From the NCBI RefSeq assembly GCF_905220565.1, contig NC_059414.1:5454001-5518000 (forward strand): a stretch of 64,000 nt of DNA, written 5' to 3'. The notes beneath the pieces are model-generated. The model searched no databases. It was not told where the DNA came from and worked only from the letters and a program-made list of their open reading frames with translations. Positions 28,976-41,946 of the stretch are shown here, one piece after another; the stretch's first letter is position 1, and every line of letters starts with the position of its first letter. This stretch comes from Melitaea cinxia. Lineage: Eukaryota > Arthropoda > Insecta > Lepidoptera > Nymphalidae. The position numbers were made by a program, and so were the translations under genes.

Positions 28976-30261
28976 TTTTAATTTACGTATTGCATCGAGT
29001 GGTAAAGATTTCTCTTTGATCGCATATATAGGGGATCGGTAACTAGAGAAATAATTGTGTAACGTTACCATACGAAATCCTAACGGAAAATTTTATACTT
29101 ATCAAACTTAAATAACTTATAAGTACTTAAAACAAACTATCAAAAGTGATATAAGTTTCTACCATTTAGTAACCGAAATGGAACCAAAGCTCCGAAGAAA
29201 ACTCGAAGTATCTCGAACCCGCAGTGACATAAAACTAATTTAAAGATTTAGTAAAGGAAAGGCATGCGGAAAATTTTAGGCATTAAGATGAATTGCGTCG
29301 GAAGGGTTTAAACCTTTATCAGTCTAATTAATTTGTCACAGAAAATAGGCTTTTCATTGCTTAGGATTTATTGCCTTTGCGTCTCGCCGCGATTCGTGTG
29401 AGACGAGATTTTGTAAATTTGAACCTTATGATAGTTAACATAAAAGTGAATATAGGTTAACGTGATCGTTTAAGACGGTTTTAAGGGATTTTAATTTAAT
29501 AATTTCTTCTTGTCGTATTAATATATCGAGTATTACAGACAATTAAAGAAAAGAATACGTCAATAAGGAAATTTTCTTTGCTTGAATTTGATTTTAGGCT
29601 TCTCTGCTCAGTCTATCAGACGATTATTGAAATTGGTCATGAGCATCTAACGTATAAATATTACATCCATGAACTAATTTATATTCATATCTTAGCAGTT
29701 CAAAAGAAAGTAAGAACTCTTCGTACGTGTTATATGTGTGTAATTATAATATTTGTCTCATATATATTCCTTTATGCCGTTATATACAGTCAAGAGACGT
29801 CTATGTCTTTATAATAAATACCTAAGTATGAACCTAATTACAAGAAAAAATAATTAATTGCTAGGAAACAAAATGCGCACTTTGATTTAACTAATTAGGT
29901 CGCAATATCTGTTTACATACAAACAAACAGAATATTCATTGTTTTGAAATAAATAGTAATAATCGAAATAGTAGCATTGTAAACACGAGAAGGAATAACA
30001 AAATTATAACTCCAAGTTTCCGACTGTGCAAAGTAAACGTTTCCTTTCTGGGTCATGGTATTCGCATGTACAATAAAATCTCACAAACAATTTTGGAATT
30101 ATCTCAACATAAATTTAAAGATTTTATAAAATAATAATAATAGATAAAGCTTATTTATTATTCGGTGCAGGATAAAATAGTTGATAAAGATATGTGGACT
30201 TAGTAACGCTGTATTTTATGTAACATGTTACTAATTTTGTACTAAAACAGTTTATATATTA

Positions 30262-30445
30262 TTTTTCAAAAGAGTAACTGCGGAGTTTCTTGCCTATTCT
30301 TCTCTGCAGAATCTACATTCCGAATCGGTAGTAACTTTTACGAGAATAATAATTTATTTTTAAAGTTTTAATTTGTAAAATGACGATTCGAAAGTGCTCT
30401 TGAGACCTATTTGAATAAAGCTGTTTTTGACTTTGATTTTGAAAC
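30262..30445 (+). mobile_element. LINE 3' UTR, best copy
   Basis: Runs from AAGAGTAACTGCGGAGTTTC through TTCTTCTCTGCAGAATCTAC, ACGATTCGAAAGTGCTCTTG and TTTGAATAAAGCTGTTTTTGACTTTGATTTTGA, a 3' end type very common in Lepidoptera with an AATAAA signal and simple tail. Confidence 0.75.
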
Positions 30446-33214
30446 ACATTGTATACATACATAAGAAACAGATTTACTTTCATAATCATTATATAACAAC
30501 CAATAAGTAATCGTTATTCTAATGAAATATCTTGAACGTTTTAGAGACGTGAGTAATAATAATTATTATTTAAAACAAATCAATATCATACAGGCACACA
30601 AATGTACATACATACAGGAAACGATTATGTACAACAAATGCGACAAGATAGAAGGAGAAAATACGACAAAGACCAAGAACATAAAAATATCCATAAAACA
30701 TATTTCTTCATAAAATTATAGAGAGGGACGATAAAACCTCTGCAGTCTTGTGAAATATCACTTAATAGGAATCTCTCAGCTTTTTCATCACGGATTTACA
30801 TAAAAATAATTTGAGAGAACGCGAACTTTTTTTAAGATTACAGATACGAGTGATAGAACGATGTAATTGCCTTACAAAGACTGCGAAAGTCATCTAAAAT
30901 TCATATTACATTTTCAAACTATCTTTTTTTTGCTTGTTTTAATTTTTGTCTAGACTTGATTAACATAAAAGCACGCCCTATAATAGTTATTTATTTTGTT
31001 AACATAACCATTAAAATAATTGTGAACTAAAAAAAAATATCAAATCATAAATAAAAAATAAAATATCGACGAGTTTGCGATGATATACAAAAATAAAAAA
31101 CAGAGATAAAAGTAGAACCTGCTTGAAAGCTTAAAGCACTTCATTATTAACGAATATATTGCAAAAATACTTTTGAGTCATATTAATTTATTGAAATGTG
31201 ACAATTTTTTGTCTTTTGACCCAATTTGAATTATTCTTGTGTGAAAAAAAATATTAACGAGGGTAGTGACAGACTATAAGGCAAGTGAAATCACGCGGGT
31301 AGTATAATAGTACGCAAAAAATCATCATTAATATTATACAAGATAATCAAAGTTATTCAGTGTCCAAATGACGTAATCTAATTACACTAAATACAACAAA
31401 TAAGTCCACACTTTTAGCGGTTAACGTGAATGCATTTCCCACGAGAACACCGGTTCGATGCCCACCAGTGAACAGGTCACGGACTCCTAGGTATGTTAAG
31501 AAGTGAAAGTTCATAAATTGGTGTTTTGTATTATTATCGTTTATAGCTTTATTTGTTTTGATATAAAAAAAATAAGTCTTATTTGCGTATTTTTATTACT
31601 CGTAAGGTAACACGCAATCATTATTACACATAACCATATTCTACTTATTTGAGAAAAGTTGTGGATTTAAAAATTTTAAATTAAAATATCACCGAAATCG
31701 TCTGAAAAATTCATCGCTCGCTGATCGCTCGTTGATCGCTGACATATTGTCAAATGCAATTTTTTATACTGGAACATGGAATAAAACTAACATAGAAGCG
31801 TCAACTGCGACATGACAAACAATACAACACAACTCTTGCCATCACAGCTGTTGGAAGTTACACGATCGTCAGTAACAATAACGAAAGCTTCGATTTATAG
31901 ATTTTAAGCTCGTAATAAATCAAGTCAAATGTTATTCCAGGCATTTAAATATGTAAACACATTTAAGCTGACAGTTCTATCTGCATTGTACTAATAACTA
32001 TGGCATCGCTTAGACTATATTAGCTACAGCGATCATAAATAACGGTGCCTGTACGTTTCTGAGTGGATTTAGTATGAACGTTCGGATGTATTTCACTTAA
32101 AATGCGCTGGAATGACATCTGGTATACATTTTAAAGATAAACTTGAGTTTGAACCTTTTAAATGGTTTTAGAATGATTTATTTTATAAGTAACATGAGGC
32201 TTTTTGATATATTAAACAAAAAAATCAACTTTTAAAATCAACTTTTTTGCGATATCATTTTAATAGATACTATCTGACCTGACGAACTTCGTAACCTCTT
32301 TTTTATTTCCTTTTATAGACGTTGTGTTTACAATAACGAATAACAAAAAAAAATGTTCTGTTTGTTGAAGTCGGTCGCAATATATGCGCGTACATATATT
32401 TCGGTGAATTATTTTATATATGTATATATATATTAACAAACGGATTCGTAAACTTTTAAATCATTTTGTCTGACCCCCCAAAACTACATGCTGTCTACAA
32501 CTGGTCTCAGTAATCAATCTATCTTTGATTCTGCTTAGCGCTTGCAGATTACCGCTACAATTCATACGGAATTTTGTCAAAATTCTATCTGTATATTATA
32601 GATACTACTGTAAATCTTTCTGTAACAGATATAAGTTTGTATCACGTACGAAGAAGCCCTACATTACAACTTAACGCTTTTTTTTTTGTACAATGCAATG
32701 TGCAAGTTCTATTTTCAATTGTTAGATACTAAGAACTACTGAACTGCTTTTAAAAATCCTTTTACCAGTGTAATGCCATGACTATTTTCAGTGAGTGACA
32801 CAAACTTTAAAGAGAGAAAACAACTAACGAACGAAACAGTTTTTATTAAATGCGAAACATTATTTATTTTTAATTCATAAAATCAACCGAGAAGTGGTTA
32901 ATAAATTTATTCAACAATTAACAAATGAGTGCAACTTTGCGGTCCACATAACGAAGATAAATTAAGGTACTGATGATAATGAAAACAGGAGTAACTTGCC
33001 GAAACAAGAGTATTTTCAATTCGCACCGTTTTAATTAAACTTTCGTTGTTACGTACACTTCACGTTAAGTTAAACTGAACAAATATTTACTAATAAAACC
33101 GTAGTATATTATTTTTTATTTTTTTCCTATTATTTGTTTTTGTTTGTTAAATGACAATTTTATTTTCAGTTTCCATTAACTTTATATTGATTCATATAAA
33201 AAAACAAGCATTCC
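30446..33214. other. AT-rich DNA, nothing firm
   Basis: A B-box-like CCGGTTCGATGCCC near 31448 may be a decayed SINE head. No gene was recognised. Confidence 0.45.
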
Positions 33215-33437
33215 GTCCCGGCTTCGCACGAGTATTTAACAAAAATTTCAAATACTTTTTTCTTTCCCTATTTTCATTTTTATTTTTTTGTTTCATATAA
33301 TAAATAGCCTATGCCACCCACGGATAGTAGCTTCCCAACATTGAAAGAATTTTTCAAATTGGTTCAGTAGTTTCGAAGCCTATTCAATGCAAACAAACAA
33401 TCAAATCTTTCCTCTTTATAATATTAGTATAGATACA
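33215..33437 (-). repeat. Interspersed repeat copy
   Basis: Carries CCCGGCTTCGCACGAGTATTTAAC, AGCTTCCCAACATTGAAAGAATTTTTC and a terminal CTTTATAATATTAGTATAGATA, the reverse counterpart of the repeat at 15399-16225. Confidence 0.65.
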
Positions 33438-33884
33438 GATACACAGAGAATGGACGGTTTTATATTTTTGTCTTTAGTTTTGAAAAAACTTAATTTAATT
33501 ATCATACAATACAATATATTTGTGAATAAAAATCAACCCCTCTAAGAAGTTCTACGTTAACTCAACAATCATACTTTAGAGTAATCATAGTTGGAAAGCT
33601 TATGCTTGACTAGACCTTCAGAAGTATGTTTACTTGGAGTTATCTATTTTTTTTTTTAGTCTCTCGTTATTGTTAATGAAATTTTAAGACTACGAAAATT
33701 TAAAAGTGTTTGCTTTTTAAACATAAAATACTTAAAATTCAATGAACATAGTATTTCTTGGTTTTGTCGAAATATACTTACAGTTAGATGTGTATTCAAA
33801 TTACTTTTTGTGATTGTTTTATTCTTTTATGTATGTATATTTTTTTTTATTTTAAAATTTATCCTCTAGATAATTGTGATTGGT
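33438..33884. other. AT-rich DNA, nothing recognised
   Basis: No supported feature. Confidence 0.5.
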
Positions 33885-34140
33885 CGCAGACGAACAAAAA
33901 CAGATTTCAATTACATTGACCAGTAATACAAAGTAGGTAGACGAAAGGATAGTCAACTAAGTATTATTAGATATAACTCGCAAAGTATTTATCAGAGCCC
34001 CAATACATTTAAATGGAATGACACGCGACGCCTTTTCGATCAAAAAAAAAACATCGAAATCGGTCCACCCTGTCAAAAGTTCTGAGGTTAAAAAATGCAA
34101 TAGAATTGAGAACCCCTTTCTTTTTTAAGTTGGTTAAAAA
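33885..34140 (+). repeat. Interspersed repeat, uninterrupted copy of the 12513 family
   Basis: About 255 bp with the same internal order as the copy split by the RTE element. Its ends are decayed (AACAGATTTCAATTACATTGAC and TTTTAAGTTGGTTAA). Confidence 0.7.
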
Positions 34141-34582
34141 TACAAGTGCCATGTCGATATATATTTCATTACTTTGTCATAAAAAATCGAGTTTTAAGTA
34201 AACAAAATGACAAGCCCATTTTTAACAACATTGTCATTATGCTCATATAATCCAACATGTGATAGCTACTGTAAATATATTTCACATCGCCCTAAAATTG
34301 TAACGACCTCTAATTACAGGTTTGTCTACACATAAATTAACTCAGCTTTTAGTAAATAGTGTTAAACAAGCCTATTAAATAACGCTTAGAAACTCAAACA
34401 GCTGAAATATTTTTACTTTCACAAACATACTTAACGATTATAGAACGAAAATCTACGTTTTTGATAAATGGTCTTTTATGAATTCAGTTTTGTTTTTCCT
34501 TTATATCAGTAAAATGTTTAACTTATACCACTTAATAATAAAGAAGTTATTCAGAGGAGTATATTTACAATGACAATAATTA
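34141..34582. other. AT-rich DNA, nothing recognised
   Basis: No supported feature. Confidence 0.5.
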
Positions 34583-34914
34583 GCTGAGCCCGCGACGTCG
34601 TCCGCGTGGCATTAAAAAAAATGCAGTTCGCAGAGTTACAAAATGAATAAATTTGTAAAATAGAAGTAGCCTATGTTACTCCTTATTATATCAGCTATAT
34701 GCCAGTGAAATTCCCGTCGAATCCAGCCGTTTCAGAGATTAACCGGACAAACAAACAGACAGACAGACGGACTGACCGACGGACAGACGGACAGACAGAC
34801 AGCCAAAACTTGTAAAAAATGTTATTTTGGTATATGTACCGTGTATCCGCATTAAGTAAAAAGCGGTTATTTTAATATTACAAACAGTCACTCCAATTTT
34901 ATTTATTTGTATAG
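34583..34914 (+). repeat. Short interspersed repeat, third copy
   Basis: Same family as 7046-7382, with an expanded CAGACAGACGGACTGACC tract at 34756-34803 and the same GCGGTTATTTTAATATTACAAACAG 3' block. Confidence 0.85.
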
Positions 34915-36285
34915 AAGATTATGTTCTTGTAAGCCATCTCATTGATTTTGTTTTACAATAATTAATATAAATAACACATTTACTCCAAGACTCGAAAGTG
35001 TAAATTGTACAGTCAATGATTTAAAGATTAAAAGCGATTTATAATTTTATTTTCAGAGTCGATATGGTCTCGTGGATTAACACCCGAATCTTTATATGCT
35101 GAATTTAAATAGTTAAAAGTTGTGTTAGTTAATTTGGCTCGTGTTCGTTCTTAGGGAAAACGTCACACTGTTTTTCTAATTTCTCATCCTTTTTATTTCG
35201 GATTAAATTTAAAGACGTGGACATCCTCCCACAAAACAAAAATACAGGCCGCTAAATTCAACATCAAAAACCTTTATTTTTGGTGAGAGGTACGTGTCTT
35301 AAGGTTTCTGAAATATCAGTAGGTATCACGAAATTAATCCACTCGTATACATATGTTAAAGGAAACTATTTAGTTACTCATTTTTGCATCCTAAATCTCT
35401 TCAACCAAATATTGACATATAGGAAAACGATAGACGCTAACGATTTGTAAAGAAAGCATTATTTCATAATGAACCAAGGCATCTGAATGATGTTCACGTA
35501 TGAGCAAGAATTATGTCAGTCATGACGAAGTCAGTCGAGAAATTTACTATGACAGAGTAATGGAAAGGCCAAAGCATTGCGTGACCGTTAACGCGATGCA
35601 ATGCAACCATTGGAAGTCATAAGTGATTGAAATCAAAGGAACAATTGAGTCTGACCCGACTCTTCGCCTATTTATTGCCACAATAGCTAGTAAATAGACG
35701 TGCTACGAAATGAGGTCATCTTAAAGAACTAGTTTAGTTGTATACCAGTTTAATATTTCTTTTGATATTTTATATGTAAATGAAACAAAAATTATTAATT
35801 ACTGAAGACCTAAAGACAATTAAAACACGTGAGAATTGTAAGACGTCATATTGATTACATAGAAATACTGATGATCTCTTAACTATGCCTGCTAACTCAT
35901 GACCTAAATAAACAATTAAAGTCGAACTTTAAACTCAAAAAAAAGGAAAGAAATGTTGTATTTTAATTAACAAGACGTATCTTGTTTCTTTATGCACTTC
36001 CAAGAAAGAAGAACTTAGATTTTTTTATTTAAAAAAAAATACTAAGTTTATAGAAGCATTATATTATTATATGACAACTCTACGATTTCACACACGACAT
36101 TCTAGATCTAGAGTAATAACGTACATAATTGAGTACACTGTCTCATAATTGAGATCAGCAGTCCACTAAACATATTATTGAATGATATTTAAATCAACGT
36201 TTAAATGTTCTGGTGTAGTGTGCACGTAATCGTACTTAACCCCGGCGATTGAGGGTACTGTATCCGGTATTTGAGCAAATTTTTG
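34915..36285. other. AT-rich DNA, nothing firm
   Basis: No gene or RNA with support. Confidence 0.45.
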
Positions 36286-36510
36286 CTTGTAGTCTGGATT
36301 TATATTGTTCTAAGTCTTTCGCCGTGCCATGGAAAGAATGTAAATGTGTCAGTTTAGCTTGGTATAGACGCCAGACAGCATTCGTTACTAATGGTAATTG
36401 GTAGGAAAATTATCTGCCAACTCGCAGTGGAGCAATCATAGTTTAGATTTTAATCTACTTCCATTCAGAGAAGAGGAATTTACCCAGCAAGAAGACTTTT
36501 GAAAGATGGA
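36286..36510 (+). mobile_element. Strongly decayed SINE copy
   Basis: Weak matches to the 15118-15398 SINE in order, from GTCTGGATTT to CCAACTCGCAGTGGAGCA and TTACCCAGCAAGAAG. Confidence 0.4.
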
Positions 36511-36999
36511 TCGGTTTAGTTTAAGGCAGTTTAAGATTGACTATTTGCAACACATAACAATGATAGCAAAATTTTAAATTTTTACGCTACAAAATGTACC
36601 TACTAGACCTTCAGAGTTTGAGTATAATCTACCCTAAGTAAGAAAACCTAAAGCTAGTTAATACTACTCCTATCTAGACACCTAATGGATTCCTTTGAGA
36701 CTTATTAAAGCTTTCCATATGGTTATAAATCAACGTAAAGCGCCGGCAGCTTTCTTCTTAATGAATGGGATGTTATCTATCTGATACCCGAGTAAGGTCA
36801 CCCCCAATTTGGGACATAAGGTTAATAGAGGATACCTATATTGTTTTACTAGGATTATTAAAAAAATTTATTATTTAAAGTACTGAAAATTTATTTAAAT
36901 ACAAATAAAAATTTGTTGATTTGCTAGGATTAAATAATCGTAACGTATTTGGTACGATTTATTTCTAATTAAACACTCAAAAAAAATTGACAAATGTCT
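36511..36999. other. AT-rich DNA, nothing recognised
   Basis: No supported feature. Confidence 0.45.
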
Positions 37000-37328
37000 G
37001 CTTCAGCCTGTAATATCCCACTACTGGGTATAGGCCTCTTTCCCCATGTAGGAGAAGGATCAGAGCTTAATCCACCACGCAGCTCCAATGCGGGTTGGCG
37101 GATATATTCCCTACTATGAGTAACGATCGCTATCAGGTGTACATAATAACAACCGTTACCGACGGATTAATGTGCTCTCCGACGCACGGTCGGGAGACCC
37201 ACAAGGACTGGACAAACACCCAGACCACGGCAAATGTAGTTTGTCATGTGCGGGGATCGAACCCGCAACCGCCAGCGCAACAGGTACAATCCATGGCTGT
37301 GACCATTGCGCCAACGCAGCGTCTATAA
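37000..37328 (-). mobile_element. Full-length-like tRNA-derived SINE
   Basis: Read on minus, the head at 37328-37240 has A-box-like TTGGCGCAATGG and a B box GGTTCGATCC. It is followed by the body blocks seen at 15118-15398 and the tail TATACCCAGTAGTGGGATATTACAGGCTGAA. This is the only copy in the window with both head and tail. Confidence 0.85.
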
Positions 37329-37372
37329 ATGACAAGACAAATGATAAGACAAATGTCTATATCTGTATTATC

Positions 37373-37706
37373 TATATATATATATAAATAAAATTGGAGT
37401 GTCAGTTTGTAATAATAAAATTACCGCTTGTTACTAAATACATATGGATGTGTACACGGTACATATACCAAAATAACATTTTATAGAATTTTTGTCTGTC
37501 TGTCTGTCTGTTTGTTCCAGCTAATCTCTTAAACGACCGGACCGATTTTCACGGGACTTTTGCTGGCAGATATAATAAGATATGATATAATAAGGTTTAA
37601 CTTAGGCTACTTTTATTTTAGAAATTTATTTATTCTATAACTCTGCGAACTAAAAACAACTTTTTTGTTAAATTCCAAGCGGACGCAGTTGCGGGCACAG
37701 CTAGTC
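37373..37706 (-). repeat. Short interspersed repeat, minus copy
   Basis: Reverse complement of the family at 7046-7382: GGAGTGTCAGTTTGTAATAATAAAATTACCGC at its left, GCGGACGCAGTTGCGGGCACAGCTAGT at its right. Confidence 0.85.
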
Positions 37707-38084
37707 TATTAACAAAAATTTAAAAAGAAATTTCGCACCACGAAATATAGAACAAAAGTTAAGCTCGTGACAAAATCGTTTGTACTGCGAACGAGCAGCG
37801 TGTTATGAATCTCTCACGTTGCTGAGCGTTTTACTCGAGAGTATAAAATTGGGCATAAAATTCACGTCACGTAGGGGCCTGTACGGAGTCAATCATTGTT
37901 TTATTATATATGAGCATCCGAGCTATTGCGATGAACTGTTTTGGTTAGATAAACGTATTTTATATGCTAATTGTAAATTTATAATGTTTTTTTTTTTCTC
38001 ATTTAAGTCACAAGGACAGCAAATATATTAGGCTAGGCTGAATATTATTAAGGTAGGTAGCTGTTAATTGTTATTACTACTGCC
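37707..38084. other. AT-rich DNA, nothing recognised
   Basis: A reading frame starts at 37780 but has no recognisable content. Confidence 0.45.
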
Positions 38085-38215
38085 CTGTTGAGTTTTGCTC
38101 TGGGGGTTGTGTGAGTTTCCGCCTCGATTCTGGATGTATAGTGTATTTATTTATATTTATATTATATATGTAACACAACGATTAAGTTGCCTATCTAAGA
38201 GACAGACGATCACGA
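38085..38215 (+). mobile_element. tRNA-derived SINE copy, decayed head
   Basis: Head piece CTGGGGGTTGTGTGAG..GCCTCGATTCTGG, 3' body ACACAACGATTAAGTTGCCTATC. Confidence 0.5.
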
Positions 38216-39092
38216 ATGTTAAAAAAATTAAAACATATATTTTATCTGAAAGTTTTTTCAATTTATTACAACCAGAAAGAGGTGCTAAAATGATGTGCTA
38301 AAGTGAAGAGTGCTAAAATGACTAGATTTAATCGCACGGTCTTCGGGTAGATCCTTTTTAATCTATTTACTAAAGAATCTCATTTCATGTCCAATACGAT
38401 AAAAAAAAATCTCGTAAAATATATTTATTTTCAGTTAACAAAAGTAAAAGAAATGTTTATAAGTGTATGATAGATTGATAAACAAAAATATAGCAGTCAC
38501 TCCGAGTGTTTGAAAGACAATTATCTTCAACACCCTACCATCGTATTCGAAGCAATCTCGTAGATTTTTAACATAACAATAACAAAGTCAAGTTGTTTGT
38601 GAAGTTGATGATACAGCGTCGTTGAAAGCTAAATGGGATGTGGTCGGTTAATAAACAAAGGGATGCCACCGGATGCTACACTGATCGTTAAACCATAGCT
38701 TCTTGTATCTATGGGGATAGATCGTTAATGTAATTTGTAAGGCTGTGATTTAATGAGACGAATAGAAAAAAAAAAAAAAAACAATTATACACATTATATT
38801 TAATGAGACGAATAGAAAAAAAAAAACAATTATATTTATAGTAACTTTATTGTTTTTTCTTTTATTTTTGTACCTAGACCTTATTTTTTTTAATTGTATT
38901 TCCTTGTTCAATACAGCTTGTACGCTTAGGGTAATATTAAAGTAAAAACGTGCCACGGAGAGTACTTATTAAAATCAACAAATAAGTTGTTAATGTCAGT
39001 CAGTCAGTCCAGGACCCGTCTGCTCCAACGGCCATGTTAATGTCATATGTTAAAAATGTAAGAATAACACTTCAGTACTAATGTCAGTCAAC
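38216..39092. other. AT-rich DNA with a small A-rich duplication
   Basis: TTTAATGAGACGAATAG followed by an A-run and CAATTATA occurs twice at 38750-38835. No gene was recognised. Confidence 0.5.
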
Positions 39093-39190
39093 TCAGCCTA
39101 TTGCAGTCCACTGCTGGACATAGGCCTCTCCAAGTTCGCGCCAGAAGTCCCGGTTTTCCGCAATCATCATCCAGCCTACACCGGCAATCT
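39093..39190 (-). mobile_element. RTE 3'-end fragment
   Basis: The reverse complement matches 13880-13979 of the RTE copy, from AGATTGCCGGTGTAGGCTGG to GGACTGCAATAGGCTGA, with a few substitutions. Confidence 0.85.
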
Positions 39191-39537
39191 TATTTTTATA
39201 TGCAACATAGGCGCAGAGGAAACAGTCTTGTGTATACAAGTGTACTAAATTAAAAATTAGTCACCGTTCAACGGTTTACATCATATCTTCAGTAGCAAGC
39301 ACATTTAAATTTAAAGTATCAATACGTGTTCTGAATCAAAACCAATACTGATTGTTTTGTATGTATTGTCGAAACGCGATACCCGGACCGTCACCGCTGT
39401 TTGCAGGCTTTTAGTGAACATAATGTATATTATTTAAAACGTACTGAATCTCTATAATATAACGGTTAATGTTCAACGGCCAGTACGTAAAATATGAAAC
39501 CATTATCTCCGTAGTATCTCGTATTAAATCCGCCTTA
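39191..39537. other. AT-rich DNA, nothing recognised
   Basis: No supported feature. Confidence 0.45.
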
Positions 39538-39550
39538 TAATATCTATATA

Positions 39551-39648
<98 letters not shown>

Positions 39649-39650
39649 GG
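39538..39650. repeat. Long (AT)n microsatellite
   Basis: About 110 bases of almost pure AT dinucleotide, with one TTATG interruption near 39617. It is the longest simple repeat in the window. Confidence 0.95.
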
Positions 39651-41814
39651 ATGTAATCTCAAATAGCAAATAATTGTTTATAATTTACAAATCATTATAA
39701 CTTTTCCCACCAATGAATCAAAAGCAAAGGATGGATAGAGTGGCCTTAAGGAAATAATCTTTTTTTTTTTATGACAAAATTAGTGTTACTAAATAATAAA
39801 TTTACTAATTTATTTGAACAATTTGAAGTCCATAAAAAATCATAAAAAAAAGTTGGAAAATATTTAACGAACTCATAATTTAATAGAAATACAGAAGAAA
39901 TTGGTTACAATTCATAATAAACAATTCTCCATACGTATATTCTCATTTCGTAAGAACGGAAATCAAAGAATATTATATTATTTCCTTCGAAATCTAAAGA
40001 GTAAAACATTTCGCTATAACAATACTTGTACTACTTACAAGGAAGTAATAAAAAGTTAAAGTGGTACGTTTTCATAGTGTCTACTGACTGTGATTTCTAC
40101 CACAATTTAGTGAAGTATTTTAGTCATAAAAGTTATAATGTCTCATAAAAATAGCTGATAATACTAAGTGAATAGAACCAGTGAATAAGGGGGCGTTTAA
40201 GTATTACGTAACGCATAATTTGAAGATTTTTAAGTATGGGTAACAAAAATTTCAAAATATTTTTTTTCCTTTTTTTATTTTGAAAATATAATATAGCTTT
40301 CACCCACGGATAGTGTAGCTTCCCAACAGTGAAAGAATTTTATAAAATGCACATGCAGTCGCGATCCTACGGTTGCAAACAATCAAATCTTCCCTCTTTA
40401 TAATATACGCTCAACGGACTCCAGTAGGATTTTCTGACAAACATCTGTATAGCCTATACATATGTATGTTTGTCATGAGCGCAGAGCGACGTTCGAAACC
40501 GCGACCGTAAGCGCAATAGTCGGTGCTGTGACTGACAACGCGTCGTCCATTATTAAAAGATTATATATAAATACAAATAATTGGTTTCTTTTAATGTTCA
40601 TTTCAACGACAGGTGAATGTTATAAGAGGTTATAAATAAAATGTAACGAGATTGCAGGACGCCAGATGTTTTAACCAAAACGACAGTGAACGGGAGATCT
40701 GACACTAATTAACATAAGTACGCTATTAGTGGAGAGGTGTAATACGCTTAGTTTAATAAAGTTAAGATTGTGTAGATTTTTAAAATTATTCAATTACATC
40801 TTACTTTATAGGTAATAAACGCGTTTGTTTATATATTTTTTTACGTGCCGCAAAAAATAAGACAGATTTTATAATAAAATTAATATTCATTATAATTGCA
40901 TTACAATTTGAACAAAAAAGACCAAATACTATAAAACTGTACTAAGTGATTCTGTTACTCGATTATTTTGCTAGCGTTCAGATATTATTTAGTACTTTAA
41001 TTGAATTGATTTCAACTTATTTTTTTTTTAATTTATTGATTCGCTTATAGAGAAATGTTATATATAATATACATTTATGTAAAATAAATCTGTAGAGTGT
41101 CGAAATTTTAAAACTGTTTAAAAACAATAATAAAGTCCACAGGAAGTTCGCTTGTACCTACATAAAAAATAGCGGCCACCTGTCTACCTGCACAGTTCCA
41201 AAGCCTTTAAATCTCCTGTCCCTTTTTGCTTGAATATCTAGACATCGTTTCTTTTCGCCTAATTTAACGTCCCGCATAATATTTTCCTTATTCTCTATAT
41301 CGTCTATTTTACTTATATAATACGCATTTCGCGAAAAGAATTGAAAGGTCTAGTCATATTTTGAAAAAAAGATAGTCATTTGTTTCAAGACTAGCATAGG
41401 TATATTTAGATAAGTGTAAAATTAGTCAAAAATAATTTAATAAACAATATAAACAAAAGCATAACATTTGATTATCCAAAAATTATATCAAAATCTAAAA
41501 TTAAGTCAATTTCCATATATTAGGTACATTTGACTTCCATGTAAAAAAAAAATTAGGTAACTCTTAACACGTATTAGTTCAACACAGGATTAGAGGTTAT
41601 TATATCACATCAATAACTTATCCTATTATATATTATAAATTATAATTCCTAAGGTTTGAAAGTCACGTAGACAGCTGGAAAGTTAAAATAACAATCAGTC
41701 ATTCCCACGGGTTCGGAAAATATGTAAATATAAAATATCTTATAAAATACACATGATCCTAGGGCAAGAAACTAATGCTTATATTATACCTAGGTAACTG
41801 TTACTGACTGTTAT
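39651..41814. other. AT-rich DNA with repeat fragments
   Basis: A repeat piece at about 40240-40405 (ACCCACGGATAGTGTAGCTTCCCAACAGTG) is related to 33215-33437. A tRNA-like SINE head on minus at about 40440-40550 has GTTCGAAAC in the B-box position. Nothing else is supported. Confidence 0.5.
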
Positions 41815-41946
41815 TTATTTATTTTTTGATAAATATACATAGAAATAATACGTATATAAATACAAAGATTACACCCCGACCCAGCCGGGTATCTAACCCG
41901 CAACCGGCGGAGCAGAAAGCACTACAAACTGCACCAACGGGCTAAT
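41815..41946 (-). mobile_element. tRNA-derived SINE copy
   Basis: On minus: AGCCCGTTGGTGCAGTTTGTAG, TTTCTGCTCCGCCGGTTGCGGG, GGTTAGATACCC in the B-box position, then GGGTCGGGGTGTAATC. Confidence 0.7.

Larger units (their letters stand above)
28150..30261. other. AT-rich DNA with decayed repeats
   Basis: Contains a LINE 3'-UTR fragment (28597-28650), a decayed minus-strand SINE (28705-28830) and a SINE 3' part (28845-28975). Reading frames at 28321 and 29578 have no recognisable similarity and are not called. Confidence 0.5.
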